A DNA stretch of 64,000 nucleotides from JAAYAY01 sp963674575 (GTDB lineage: Bacteria; Planctomycetota; Planctomycetia; Pirellulales; Thermoguttaceae): the NCBI GenBank assembly GCA_963674575.2, contig CAXXQT010000005.1:62001-126000 (forward strand), read 5' to 3'. Shown one piece after another: positions 34,508 to 43,730 of this stretch; positions within the stretch are counted from its first letter, which is position 1; the number at the start of each line of letters is the position of its first letter. The notes under the pieces were generated by a model. It was not told where the DNA came from. It worked only from the letters and a program-made list of their open reading frames with translations, and did not search any database. Both the position numbers and the translations under genes were made by a program.

Positions 34508-35958
34508 TTGTGAGCCTCGCCTGGTTGTCGATTGTCGCTCCCATTGTAGCGCTGGGGCTGTTGTGCGTTTGCCGAAAGGCGATCCTGGGACGCGACGCGG
34601 GTTGGCTCTTGGCCTTGCTCCTGGTGCTTTCGGCGCTCCACGGGGTCAGCAACCTCGGCGAATGGACCTCCACCGCTCATTCCACCAAGCCGTTGGAGGA
34701 TTTCTTCCTCTTGCTTCTGCCCGCCGTCTGGGGCACCTTTTTCTATGTTTTCCTGCGAGAGCATAGCCGCGCCGAATTGCATCGTAGCGAAGCGAGATAT
34801 CGCTCGCTGACCGACGACGTCCTCGACACGACCTCCGCCGGCATTTTCATTCTCGACGCGAGCCGCCACGTTGTCTGGATCAACCAGGCCGTGGAGGATT
34901 ATTTCCAGTTGAAGCGGTTGGAGATCGTCGGTCGCGACTATTCCCGCTTGATTGAAGATCGGCTCAAACACATGGTCGAGGATCCCCATGGCTGGGCCTC
35001 GGAAATGCTCGGCGCATGGAATTGCACCGAACCGGTGGAGTTGGAGTGTCATATTCTTGCCGGCCAATCGAGGCAGGAGCGATGGTTGGAATGTCGCATC
35101 CAGCCGATCCGATCGGGATTGTACGAAGGCGGACGGATTGAGCATTTCTACGATATCACCGAACGAAAGAACGCGGCAGCCCAACGTGAACGCCTTTTCC
35201 AGGTTCTCGAGGCGCAGAAAGCGGAGTTGGAACGTTTCGTCTACACCATCTCTCACGATCTCAAGACGCCTCTCATCACGATCAAAGGGTTTCTCGGAGT
35301 TGCTGAGGAGAACCTGTCGGCTGGAGAGACCGACGAAGTCCGGTCCGATCTGGATCGGGTCGAAACGGCAGCCACGCGAATGCAGAGGCTTCTGGATGAG
35401 TTGCTCGAACTGGCGCGAGTCGGCCGGGAGACTACGCCGCCGAGCCCCGTCGACCTGAGCGTGGTCATCGCCGAGGCGTTGGAACTTCTCCAGCCGACTA
35501 TCCGCAGTCGCGGCGTGACGGTGAAGGTCCATGATGGAGCCCCCAGGGTGTGGGGAAACCACACGCGACTGGTCGAGGTCTTTCAGAATCTCATCGACAA
35601 TTCGATCAAGTATTTTGGGGATCAGACGTCACCCTGTATCGAAATCGACGCCAGGACGAGAGAGGAAGAGGCGGTTTGCTTCGTCCGCGACAATGGGCTC
35701 GGAATCGACTCTGCTTACCGGATCCGGGTCTTCGAGTTATTCGAGCAACTCGATCCGGAATGCGAGGGGACTGGAATCGGGCTGGCCATTGTCAAACGGA
35801 TCGTCGAGACCCACGGGGGGCGAATCTGGGTGGAGTCGAAGGGACGGAACCGGGGCGCCACGTTCTGGTTCACCCTGCCGATTCAACCGGCAGGGGTCGA
35901 CCTGCCGGAGCAGGTAATACCGGATTCCCCCTATGCACAAAAACTGGCAGATGCGTGA
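34492..35958 (+). CDS. Membrane sensor histidine kinase with PAS domain
   Basis: A 488-residue kinase. ATG at 34492 follows GAGGAG. Order: three transmembrane helices (about 5-25, 34-55, 68-88); a PAS domain (about 100-225) with ILDASRHVVWINQAVEDYF and ending FYDITERK; a HisKA dimerisation helix with FVYTISHDLKTPL (phospho-acceptor His); and a HATPase domain with an N-box FQNLIDNSIKYF, VRDNGLGID and GTGIGLAIVKRIVETHGG. It has no receiver domain and no response regulator lies next to it, so it is an orphan kinase here. It overlaps the upstream small membrane gene. Confidence 0.92.
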   Translation: MLETVIVSLAWLSIVAPIVALGLLCVCRKAILGRDAGWLLALLLVLSALHGVSNLGEWTSTAHSTKPLEDFFLLLLPAVWGTFFYVFLREHSRAELHRSEARYRSLTDDVLDTTSAGIFILDASRHVVWINQAVEDYFQLKRLEIVGRDYSRLIEDRLKHMVEDPHGWASEMLGAWNCTEPVELECHILAGQSRQERWLECRIQPIRSGLYEGGRIEHFYDITERKNAAAQRERLFQVLEAQKAELERFVYTISHDLKTPLITIKGFLGVAEENLSAGETDEVRSDLDRVETAATRMQRLLDELLELARVGRETTPPSPVDLSVVIAEALELLQPTIRSRGVTVKVHDGAPRVWGNHTRLVEVFQNLIDNSIKYFGDQTSPCIEIDARTREEEAVCFVRDNGLGIDSAYRIRVFELFEQLDPECEGTGIGLAIVKRIVETHGGRIWVESKGRNRGATFWFTLPIQPAGVDLPEQVIPDSPYAQKLADA

Positions 35959-36014
35959 TTCCGGACCTGGTTGAGTTGGAGAAAAGTGCCCCCTGCCGTT
36001 TGCGTATCCCATTT

Positions 36015-36713
36015 TCAGCCCGGTTGGTCTTCGGTGAGCTCGACCAGCACCCCTTGGGTGTGCTGGTCTGCGCTGGCAAGATACTCACCGATCGTGTCGC
36101 CGTGTCGCCACACGTCGGGCATGAACGTTTCCTGGAGATACCGCCGGAGTATTTGCTTCTGGTCCCGCGTCAGGCCTGACGGGCCAACGATCTTTTCGAG
36201 GATTTGATTGTCGCCCCGCGCGATGGCTGGCAGGGCCCAACGGGGAGTCAACTCGTGCGTTACAATCCCGGTCAGATACATGGCGTCGGTCGTTCTCGTG
36301 ACGCGAAGTTCGACGAGACGAAACACGCCTTGGGACGGGATCTGTTCCGTGTTGCGTTTGGCACTAATCAGGCCGGCGGGGGTTTTCAGTTGCCAGCCCT
36401 CGCCTTCCCACACCGCGATGATTCGCTGCCGATCGCAGATGACATATTTGTTGGGCGATTTGAGCTCCGTCACGGGATCGGCGATGGCGGTTACCTTGGC
36501 GAGGCCCTCTGCTTCGTCCTGCGGGCCCACCGCGATCGAAGACGGCTCCGTTTCGTCAGGTTTGGCGACCTCACTTGCCAAATCAGTCTGGGACTGCGTG
36601 AGGGCCTGAATCAGGACGGGATGTTTGCACTTTGGGCAGTTCCTCGTCTGGCCGACCAGTTTTTCTTTTGCATTCAGCTTGCTCTGACAGTTCGGGCAAG
36701 TGATTTGTAACAT
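36015..36713 (-). CDS. Zinc-ribbon protein of unknown function
   Basis: A 232-residue protein. The ATG at 36713 opens MLQITCPNCQSKLNAKEKLVGQTRNCPKCKHPVLI, a C-x2-C...C-x2-C zinc ribbon of the type planctomycetes place at the N-terminus of many proteins. A short linker follows. The remainder (about residues 95-232) is a mixed alpha/beta domain I do not recognise (KYVICDRQRIIAVWEGEGWQ and ELRVTRTTDAMYLTGIVTHEL). No signal peptide is visible, so it is probably cytoplasmic. It converges with the histidine kinase gene. Confidence 0.7.
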   Translation of the reverse strand: MLQITCPNCQSKLNAKEKLVGQTRNCPKCKHPVLIQALTQSQTDLASEVAKPDETEPSSIAVGPQDEAEGLAKVTAIADPVTELKSPNKYVICDRQRIIAVWEGEGWQLKTPAGLISAKRNTEQIPSQGVFRLVELRVTRTTDAMYLTGIVTHELTPRWALPAIARGDNQILEKIVGPSGLTRDQKQILRRYLQETFMPDVWRHGDTIGEYLASADQHTQGVLVELTEDQPG

Positions 36714-37297
36714 GATGAATCCTCGGTTCGGTCCCCAATCGGAGATGTCCCTGCCCCCATTAGGCACCATATCAAATCCCCAAGGTCCCTACAACAAAAC
36801 GTGCCGTATTGTCGCTCGAACGAGGGGGCGCAGATTGCCTCTCAATGTCTGGTAGCCTGGATGAACCTACCATTTCTACCACTAATGGGGAAGCACTCCT
36901 GGGGGCCGGTGAGCGATGGCACTGGGGGCGGAAGCGATTGCGGGAGATGCCTCGTTCACATAAAATAGGTCAACTATTAGGCCATTCTTGCTTATTCCGC
37001 GTTCACCAGTTCGGTTTTTCACGGGTGTTTGAAACGGCCGAAGCGATTTGGTGGAAGGTATTCGATTTGGCGGAACCGGGGGGCTGGGTCGCTTTGTTAA
37101 CGATCCTGGCCCGGAGGCGGCGGCCTCGCCGAAGATGGTCTATCCCATTCGACATACCCCTTACCGGCTCTCTGTCGCGAGCGCTGCCGGGAGGACGGCG
37201 TTGCCGTCCCCGACGGTGTCGATGTGTATGAGAGATCGTTCCTACGTTGGATCCTCCTGTCGGTCCTGTTCGTCCTATTGCCGGAGCTTGAATCGTC
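36714..37297. other. Gene-free stretch upstream of the FAAL fusion
   Basis: About 580 bases between divergent genes. An AT-rich part at 36950-37020 is the most promoter-like segment. A short stem-loop GGACGGC-GTT-GCCGTCC lies at 37193-37209. A 140-codon open frame (36809-37231) has no family resemblance and poor codon character. No RNA gene was recognised. Confidence 0.45.
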
Positions 37298-40200
37298 GTG
37301 CCACTGGATCGCCTGCCAGGGACCTTTTTCGGTCCCACCACGCTCGTTGAGTTAGTTCGCCATCGAGCCAAACACCAACGGGACGACATCGCCTTCACCT
37401 ACCTCGTTGACGGTGAAGACGAGGCCGTCGAGATGACCAATGGAGAACTCGACCGCCGCGCGAGAGCCATTGGGGCCTGGCTCGAATCGCACAATCTCGG
37501 CGGGGAACGAGCCCTGTTGCTGTATCCCCCCGGACTGGAGTTCATTACCGCCTTCTTCGGGTGCCTCTACGCCGGCGTCGTGGCGGTCCCCGTCTATCCC
37601 CCGCGTCGTAATCGCTCCCTCGAACGCATTCAGTCCATTGCCGACGATGCCGAGGCCAAGGTTGCCCTCACCACCGACTCCGTCCTGGAACGGGTCGAGA
37701 CGCTTATCGATGAAACACCGCACCTGAAAGAACTGGCTTGGGTGGCAACGTCCCATTTGGAGGACGAGACGGCCGAGGGCTGGGAGATGCCCGATATTCA
37801 TGCCGATACGTTGGCATTCCTCCAGTATACCTCGGGTTCGACGGGGACCCCGAAGGGGGTGATGCTCGATCATGCCAATCTCGTCCATAATTCCGCCCTG
37901 ATTTCCCACGGATTCGAGCATTCACGAAGCGGCAAGGGCGTTTACTGGTTGCCCAGCTACCACGATATGGGCCTTATCGGCGGCATACTACAGCCACTCT
38001 ACGTGGGATGTCCGCATGTCTTCATGTCTCCCATGTCGTTTCTGCAGCGTCCGTTCCGTTGGTTGAAGGCGATCACCAAGCACCGCGGAACGACCAGCGG
38101 AGGGCCGAATTTCGCCTACGACTTGTGCCTTCGCAAGATCACCGACGAGCAAGTCCAGGAACTCGACCTGAGCACCTGGGAAGTGGCTTTCAACGGGGCC
38201 GAACCGGTTCGCGCGGAAACGATTGACGCCTTCTCGAAGAAATTCGCTCCCTGTGGATTTCGGCGCGAGGCCTTCTATCCTTGCTTCGGGCTGGCTGAGG
38301 CTACCTTGATTGTGACCGGAGGTTGGGCCAAGAAGCCGCCGGTCATTCGGACTTTTGATGCCCAGGGACTTGGGGAGCACCAAGCCAAAGTCGTTCCCGC
38401 CAGCTCGCCTCAGGGCAAGACGCTCGTTGGCTGCGGACAGAGTCTGCCCGATCAACGTGTGGTTGTGACCGACCCGGAGACACGGGTTCCCAAACCCGAC
38501 GGCGAAATCGGTGAGGTCTGGGTTGCTGGTCCGAGTGTGGCCCTCGGGTATTGGCGCCGCCCGGATGTGACGGACGAGATTTTCAAGGCCAGGCTGTTCG
38601 AGAGCGGCGAAGGGCCCTTCCTGCGTACCGGCGATCTCGGCTTCACCCACGAAGGCGAACTGTTCATCACCGGTCGCATCAAGGACCTGATTATCCTCCA
38701 TGGGGTGAATATCTATCCACAAGACGTTGAACAGACGATTCAGGAGAGTCACGAGAGGCTTCGTGCGGATAGCGGTGGGGTGTTTCTGGCCGAGGTGGAT
38801 GGTCAGGAGAGGCTTGTGGTCGTTCAGGAAGTTGAACGGCATCGTACGGCCAAACTGGATGAGATTGTTGCGGCCATTCGCCGCAGTGTTTCCCGCGAGC
38901 ATGAACTCGGCCTGGATGCCGTCGTCCTGGTCAAGGCGGGTAGCGTTCCCAAGACCACCAGCGGCAAGATCCAGCGTCACGCCTGTCGCAACGGCTATCT
39001 TCAGGGGACGCTTGCCGCGGTTGCTCGCTGGGAGGTTGGCCAGACCCTTGAAATCGTCGAGCCCGTCAAGGCCCGATCGCGTCCTGCCGTTCAGCCGAAA
39101 CCGGCTGCTCCCGTGACGGTTGCCAAAGCTGCCCCTGCTGGGCGGAACGGCAAGAAACCGGCCGAAAAGAAACCTCCCAAGCAGCTTGCACGCCGGGAGG
39201 GAGCCGGAAAGACGGTCGAAGATATCGTGCTCGAAGAGGTCCGACGGGTCGCCCGGGAACGAGCGGACGGGATGGGAATCGATACGCCCATCACCGAACT
39301 TGGCATGGATTCCCTGGAGCGAATGGAAATCGTTGCCTCCCTGGAAGAGCGTTTTGGGGGACGTTTTCCGGAAGAAGTCCTGGCCGAGTTGATCACGGCT
39401 CGGCAGGTCGTCGAGGCCGTTCGCCTCTATCTGGGGGGCGAGGTGCGAGAGGCGCCCGTTCGTCCCGAGGGATATGAGCCACCCGAGGAAGCCTATCGCT
39501 TCGAGAAATTCCCCGAGTACGGAAAACTCCGAGAGGGGCTCGATTTGCTCGAATCAACCGGCCTCTCTCCCTATTTCAACGTTCACGAGAGCGTCACCAC
39601 TGATACGACGATTATCCAGGGACGGGAACTGATCAACTTTTCCAGCTACAACTACATTGGGATGTCGGGTGACCCGGTGGTGGTGGCTGCGGCCCAGAAA
39701 GCGTGCCAACGTTATGGAACGAGCGTCTCGGCCAGCCGTCTCGTGTCGGGCGAAAAGGACCTGCACGTCGATTTGGAGCGAGCCATCAGCGAACTGGTCG
39801 GCGCCGAGGATGCGATCGTCTACGTGGGGGGGCATGCAACCAACGAGAGCACGATCGGACATCTGTTTGGGCCCGGCGACCTGATCCTTCACGACGCCCT
39901 TTCCCACAATAGTATCCTCCAGGGCGGAATTATGTCCGGGGCGAGACGACGCCCCTTCCCGCACAACGATTGGCAAGCGGCCGATGAGATCCTGCAGAAG
40001 TTTCGACACGAGTATCGACGTGTTCTGCTCGTGGTCGAAGGCGTCTACAGCATGGATGGAGACATTCCGGAACTCCCCAAGTTCATCGAGGTCAAACGTC
40101 GCCACAAGGCCATCTTGATGGTCGACGAAGCTCATTCGATGGGGGTGCTTGGCGCCTCGGGGCGAGGAATCTGCGAGCATTTTGGGGTGCCGTCTACCGA

Positions 40201-40729
40201 TGTGGATCTCCTGATGGGCACGCTGAGCAAGTCCTTCGGCAGTTGCGGCGGCTACATCGCGGGCTGCAAGGCGCTTGTCGAGTACCTCAAGTACACGTCT
40301 CCGGGGTTCGTGTACAGTGTGGGCTTGTCGCCGCCGAATACGGCCGCGGCGCTCGCGTCGATCCGCTTGCTCCAGGCCGAGCCCGAGAGGGCGGAACGGC
40401 TTCGCGAGCGTGCCCGCCTTTTCCTGGAGCTCGCCAGCAGTCGTGGAATCAATACGGGAATGAGCAAGGATTCGCCGGTTGTGCCCGTTATTCTCGGCAA
40501 TTCCATGCATGCGTTGCAGCTCTCAAAGGCCCTGTTCGATCGCGGGATCAATGTCCAGCCGATTCTCTACCCGGCCGTCGAAGAGAGTGCCGCAAGATTG
40601 CGGTTCTTCATCACATCTCTCCATAGCGAGGAGCAGATACGATTTACGGTCGACACGATTGTCGAGGAGTTGGAGAAGATCAATCCCGCCCATCTGGCGG
40701 GGGCCGCTTCAGGAGAAATCCCGGCCTGA
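37298..40729 (+). CDS. Fatty acyl-AMP ligase / ACP / alpha-oxoamine synthase fusion
   Basis: A 1143-residue three-module enzyme starting at a GTG. Residues about 1-590 are a FAAL-type adenylation domain: YTSGSTGTPKG near 175, SYHDMGLIGGILQPLY, GPNFAYDLCLRKI, GRIKDLIILHGVNIYPQDVE and TTSGKIQRHACR. A charged Ala/Pro/Lys linker follows (about 595-640). Residues about 640-715 are an acyl carrier domain with the phosphopantetheine serine Ser672 in LGMDSLE. Residues about 745-1130 are an alpha-oxoamine synthase (KBL/SPT type) with the PLP lysine Lys978 in TLSKSFG. The logical reaction is loading of a fatty acid on the ACP and decarboxylative condensation with an amino acid to give an alpha-amino ketone. 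The product and acceptor amino acid are unknown. No other biosynthetic genes are adjacent. Confidence 0.92.
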   Translation: MPLDRLPGTFFGPTTLVELVRHRAKHQRDDIAFTYLVDGEDEAVEMTNGELDRRARAIGAWLESHNLGGERALLLYPPGLEFITAFFGCLYAGVVAVPVYPPRRNRSLERIQSIADDAEAKVALTTDSVLERVETLIDETPHLKELAWVATSHLEDETAEGWEMPDIHADTLAFLQYTSGSTGTPKGVMLDHANLVHNSALISHGFEHSRSGKGVYWLPSYHDMGLIGGILQPLYVGCPHVFMSPMSFLQRPFRWLKAITKHRGTTSGGPNFAYDLCLRKITDEQVQELDLSTWEVAFNGAEPVRAETIDAFSKKFAPCGFRREAFYPCFGLAEATLIVTGGWAKKPPVIRTFDAQGLGEHQAKVVPASSPQGKTLVGCGQSLPDQRVVVTDPETRVPKPDGEIGEVWVAGPSVALGYWRRPDVTDEIFKARLFESGEGPFLRTGDLGFTHEGELFITGRIKDLIILHGVNIYPQDVEQTIQESHERLRADSGGVFLAEVDGQERLVVVQEVERHRTAKLDEIVAAIRRSVSREHELGLDAVVLVKAGSVPKTTSGKIQRHACRNGYLQGTLAAVARWEVGQTLEIVEPVKARSRPAVQPKPAAPVTVAKAAPAGRNGKKPAEKKPPKQLARREGAGKTVEDIVLEEVRRVARERADGMGIDTPITELGMDSLERMEIVASLEERFGGRFPEEVLAELITARQVVEAVRLYLGGEVREAPVRPEGYEPPEEAYRFEKFPEYGKLREGLDLLESTGLSPYFNVHESVTTDTTIIQGRELINFSSYNYIGMSGDPVVVAAAQKACQRYGTSVSASRLVSGEKDLHVDLERAISELVGAEDAIVYVGGHATNESTIGHLFGPGDLILHDALSHNSILQGGIMSGARRRPFPHNDWQAADEILQKFRHEYRRVLLVVEGVYSMDGDIPELPKFIEVKRRHKAILMVDEAHSMGVLGASGRGICEHFGVPSTDVDLLMGTLSKSFGSCGGYIAGCKALVEYLKYTSPGFVYSVGLSPPNTAAALASIRLLQAEPERAERLRERARLFLELASSRGINTGMSKDSPVVPVILGNSMHALQLSKALFDRGINVQPILYPAVEESAARLRFFITSLHSEEQIRFTVDTIVEELEKINPAHLAGAASGEIPA

Positions 40730-41245
40730 CCGCCTGCGGTGGCCGAGGGTGGCTATCCTGGCCGAGGGTGATCGACGTTCTCGCTCGATCCCCCGAATGG
40801 TCTGTCATCGAATCGGCCGATCGCGTGCTAAACGCGCGGTCGTGGCGAAGATATACTCGAAGAAAGAGGCAACGCTGTTAGAGTTGGTTTGAGGCGGATT
40901 CGGGGTCCTGTCTGCTTCTGCTTCGCGTTCCTCATGAGAAGCTGCGTATTTTTTGAGGCCCCGTCCTGCCGCTCGAAAGGACCTTTGTGCTGATTTTTCG
41001 AGTGCATCGGGAAATGTGTGTTGTCCGAATCACGACGAAACGGTAATAATGTGGTCAGTCAAGGAGTTACTCCGATAGGATGAGATTCCTGGTCCCGGGA
41101 CGCCTCGGGAGCATCAAGCTGCAACAGACGGACTAGTTTGTGGCGGAGGACGGTTTCGAGTCGGAAACGGCGAGAGCCTGTCTTATGGCGATGATGGGCC
41201 AGGGTCGGTTGACACTTCACGGTTCTTAACCCAAGGGGGTTTAGA
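40730..41245. other. Gene-free stretch
   Basis: About 515 bases between the FAAL fusion and a small gene. It contains a direct repeat of GGCCGAGGGTG (near 40741 and 40760). AATGTGGTCAGTC near 41048 is a weak promoter candidate. I see no gene or RNA. Confidence 0.4.
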
Positions 41246-41431
41246 TTGCTTACGGAACAACAGATCAATCAGAGTTGGCGAAGACTGTTCCATGGCGGAC
41301 AGTTCGACGAGGCAACCTTCGAGAAAGCCCAAAGTCTTCTTGACGAGTTGCGGCCTGAGAGTCCCCTTCGGCACCGCCTGGGGACCGAACTCGAAGAACT
41401 TCGCAGGATGAAGCTTCAGGAGCAGAGCTGA
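41246..41431 (+). CDS. Small conserved-looking protein of 61 residues
   Basis: Starts at a TTG preceded by AAGGGGG. The protein (MLTEQQINQSWRRLFHGGQF, then acidic and helical, with ESPLRHRLGTELEELRRMK) is soluble and predicted all-helical. Good codon use, a ribosome binding site and a bidirectional terminator about 90 bases downstream support a real gene. I believe similar small proteins occur in other planctomycetes, but cannot verify it here. Function unknown. Confidence 0.55.
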   Translation: MLTEQQINQSWRRLFHGGQFDEATFEKAQSLLDELRPESPLRHRLGTELEELRRMKLQEQS

Positions 41432-41519
41432 GAGAAGTCCGCCGTGTGGGAGCGGCGGGGCCGGACGAAACATCGGGGCGCCACACACTTGTCCGGCTCC
41501 ACCACGACTCCACAAAAAA

Positions 41520-41544
41520 ACGCCGCGAGGTTTTCTCGCGGCGT
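41520..41544. terminator. Bidirectional rho-independent terminator
   Basis: Stem ACGCCGCGAG / CTCGCGGCGT with a five-base loop. AAAAAAA precedes it and TTTCGTGTTTCTT follows it, so it can end both the plus-strand small gene and the minus-strand outer-membrane gene that stops at 41583. Confidence 0.85.
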
Positions 41545-41582
41545 TTCGTGTTTCTTGACGTCCAGGAGATCGGGGGCCAGAA

Positions 41583-42920
41583 TCAGTAGTTCATCTGGAC
41601 ACCGAAGTTGAAACCGTGGATGAACACGTCCTGGCGATTGTCGCTCAGGTCCAGGCCCATGTCCGGTACGCGGTACACGTTCAGGTTCGAGCCCCGAGCG
41701 ATGCCGTCGATCCACATTCCCGTCCAACCGCCGCGAACCGAGATGCCCCGAGTGAGCTGGTACTGGAGGTTGACTCGCAGTTCGACGATCGGGCTCCACT
41801 CGCTCTCGTGGGCTCCGTGGGTGAAGGTGGTCTTCGACATCAACAGCGGGCGACCCTGAAGTTCCGAAGGTTCCGCGTCGAGATCTGACGTGTAGATCTC
41901 ACCTGCAGTCCAGCGGGAGGCCAATGTTCCCTTCTGGTAGATGTTCTGGCTGTTGAAACCGGCCACAAACCGCCCCGAGGTGTCCAGAGTCCAGCGTTCG
42001 CTCGTCTTGAACCATCGCAGGGCAACCTGGGGACCGACGATATGGTTGTCGGCACTCGTCTGCCAGTAGCTGTCGGCCAGGCTGGCACCGGGGGTCCAGT
42101 AGGGAACTCGCTCTTCCGGATCCTGGTCATCTCCCGATTCTTCGCCCGGGATCCGGTTGCTGGCGTTCACCCAGAACAGGTCGTTGAACTCAAGGTATCG
42201 GGCACCGGCGTAGAATTCGAAGAATCCGCCGTGCTGCTGGGGATGGGTGCGGTAGGAGTACATGAGCTCCACACCCCACGTCTCGCTCCGGTTTTGCACG
42301 ATCACGTCGTCGAAGACAACCGGAAGATCGCGAAGGACGGCGGGAAGGGCCTCGTCGACGTCCACTCCGTAGAGGTAGATCTGTTCGTTCGCATCGGTGT
42401 CATCGGGCCAGGCCACGCCGACCGGCCAGAGGTAGTAGCCCTGCAGCAATCGCCGGTTGTAAGCGCCCTGGGGCGGATCGTCCCAGATCATGCTGACGCC
42501 GTTTGCCACGATGTCATTTGAGTTGTTGGCTTTCAAACGGAGGGTTCCTAACATCCAGCCGTGGTGATCCCAGCGATCCCCGATTTCGAATCGCTCACCA
42601 CTCTGCCACTGCTGGGTGAAGGTGCTTGTGTCGAGGCTGTTGACCTGAACGACACTGTCCGTTACGTCAGGGCCATAGTAGGCCGTGCGCCCGGCACTCG
42701 GATAGCCGATGACCGCCGCGTCCGGGGCGGAAATCGACCAGTGGAGAAGGTCGAAGGAGAAGAAGAATCCCTCCTTCGCACGTACGCCTCCACCATAGCT
42801 ACTGTATTCCGCCGGGGCGAACAGTTGTACGTCCTGCAACCCTTGGCCTGAAACAGGCAAAGCGAGCAGGAATACGCCCGTGAAGGCGGCCATCCACGTT
42901 GTTGTTCGATTGAGCGACAT
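41583..42920 (-). CDS. Outer-membrane beta-barrel protein, BBP7-like
   Basis: A 445-residue exported protein. The ATG at 42920 opens MSLNRTTTWMAAFTGVFLLALPVSGQG, a signal peptide. The mature part alternates polar and aromatic residues (for example GFFFSFDLLHWSIS, WGVELMYSYRTH and VELRVNLQYQLTRGISVRGGW) and ends FNFGVQMNY, with a terminal aromatic residue as expected for barrel insertion by the BAM machinery. Layout and length fit the planctomycete BBP7 barrel family. It may act as a porin or structural barrel. It lies downstream of the giant surface protein gene on the same strand, after an 810-base gap. Confidence 0.65.
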   Translation of the reverse strand: MSLNRTTTWMAAFTGVFLLALPVSGQGLQDVQLFAPAEYSSYGGGVRAKEGFFFSFDLLHWSISAPDAAVIGYPSAGRTAYYGPDVTDSVVQVNSLDTSTFTQQWQSGERFEIGDRWDHHGWMLGTLRLKANNSNDIVANGVSMIWDDPPQGAYNRRLLQGYYLWPVGVAWPDDTDANEQIYLYGVDVDEALPAVLRDLPVVFDDVIVQNRSETWGVELMYSYRTHPQQHGGFFEFYAGARYLEFNDLFWVNASNRIPGEESGDDQDPEERVPYWTPGASLADSYWQTSADNHIVGPQVALRWFKTSERWTLDTSGRFVAGFNSQNIYQKGTLASRWTAGEIYTSDLDAEPSELQGRPLLMSKTTFTHGAHESEWSPIVELRVNLQYQLTRGISVRGGWTGMWIDGIARGSNLNVYRVPDMGLDLSDNRQDVFIHGFNFGVQMNY

Positions 42921-43675
42921 GATCGTTGACCCAAAATGGTGTCTTGCTTTGATCCCCTGCACCGCACAGATCGATGCCGCGCGCATCTCTGTGCAACTCC
43001 GGTCATGACGATGGTATCGGACACGCCAGTCGCGCTAGTTGAGTAAGACTGGTAAGCCCTGAGCGATTTTCCACCTTTCTGGGTCGTAGCGGACGTATCG
43101 GCAATCGGATAGTGAAAATAGGGGGAATAGGGCGGCTGTTCTGCCGGATCTCTGAGGCATTCCAAGCTCTCGCCTCCCCCCTTTCGCGGGTGGTAACGGG
43201 AATATCCCAAACACTTTCCTGGCGGTAACTTGGCGTTGTTGGCTGCCTGGGCAGCAGCTTATTACCAGGCACGGACCGGCAGTCTTGGTCGGACGGGATC
43301 GCCTGTCCAGTGGACTGTCCCGCACGATGGCCTGTCCTAGGCGGTGCGTGGGGGGAGAGGCCGTTGAATCATGCCTCAGAGATGGCGACAACGAGCCCTG
43401 CACTGGGGGAGCCTCATTCGACGCTCCGGGGGCTTCAGGAGCCATTCTGTCGCGTCACCGGGGCTGTGCGAGGCCAGCAAGCACTTTGGCTGGCCGGAGC
43501 ACATTGAAGGCACTGTGTCGTGGGCGTGGACGGTCAAATCATCACACGCATCGCTTCGCTAGGGGACGCTCCGGGCTGGGTAACCCGGAGCGTGTCGTCA
43601 CCTATTCTCCTTGCGCAGCTTCGCCTCCGGATGTTTCCTCTGTATTGCCCGGCGGTGTGGCAAAGGGCGCAAAAA
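42921..43675. other. Gene-free stretch between barrel and giant gene
   Basis: About 750 bases. A stem-loop ACGCTCCGGG / CCCGGAGCGT lies at 43566-43593, and a weaker one (GGCCAGC / GCTGGCC) at 43472-43495. Short open frames on both strands look random. The promoter of the barrel gene should lie near 42950-43100. Confidence 0.45.
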
Positions 43676-43699
43676 ACAGCCCAGGAAACCCTGGGCTGT
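43676..43699 (-). terminator. Rho-independent terminator of the giant gene
   Basis: Perfect stem ACAGCCCAGG / CCTGGGCTGT with a four-base loop, 31 bases past the minus-strand stop at 43731. AAAAAA at 43671-43676 gives the U-run on the minus-strand transcript. It confirms the 3' end of the giant transcript. Confidence 0.88.
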
Positions 43700-43730
43700 G
43701 CTGGTTATCTGAGAGGACCGAGCGGAAGGA

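Noticed and set aside
36809..37231. 140-codon plus-strand frame upstream of the FAAL fusion.
   Set aside because: No ribosome binding site, irregular composition ending in an Arg-rich stretch, no family resemblance.
43035..43445. 136-codon minus-strand frame in the gap after the giant gene.
   Set aside because: Composition looks random (Pro, Arg and Ser rich) and there is no start signal or homology.
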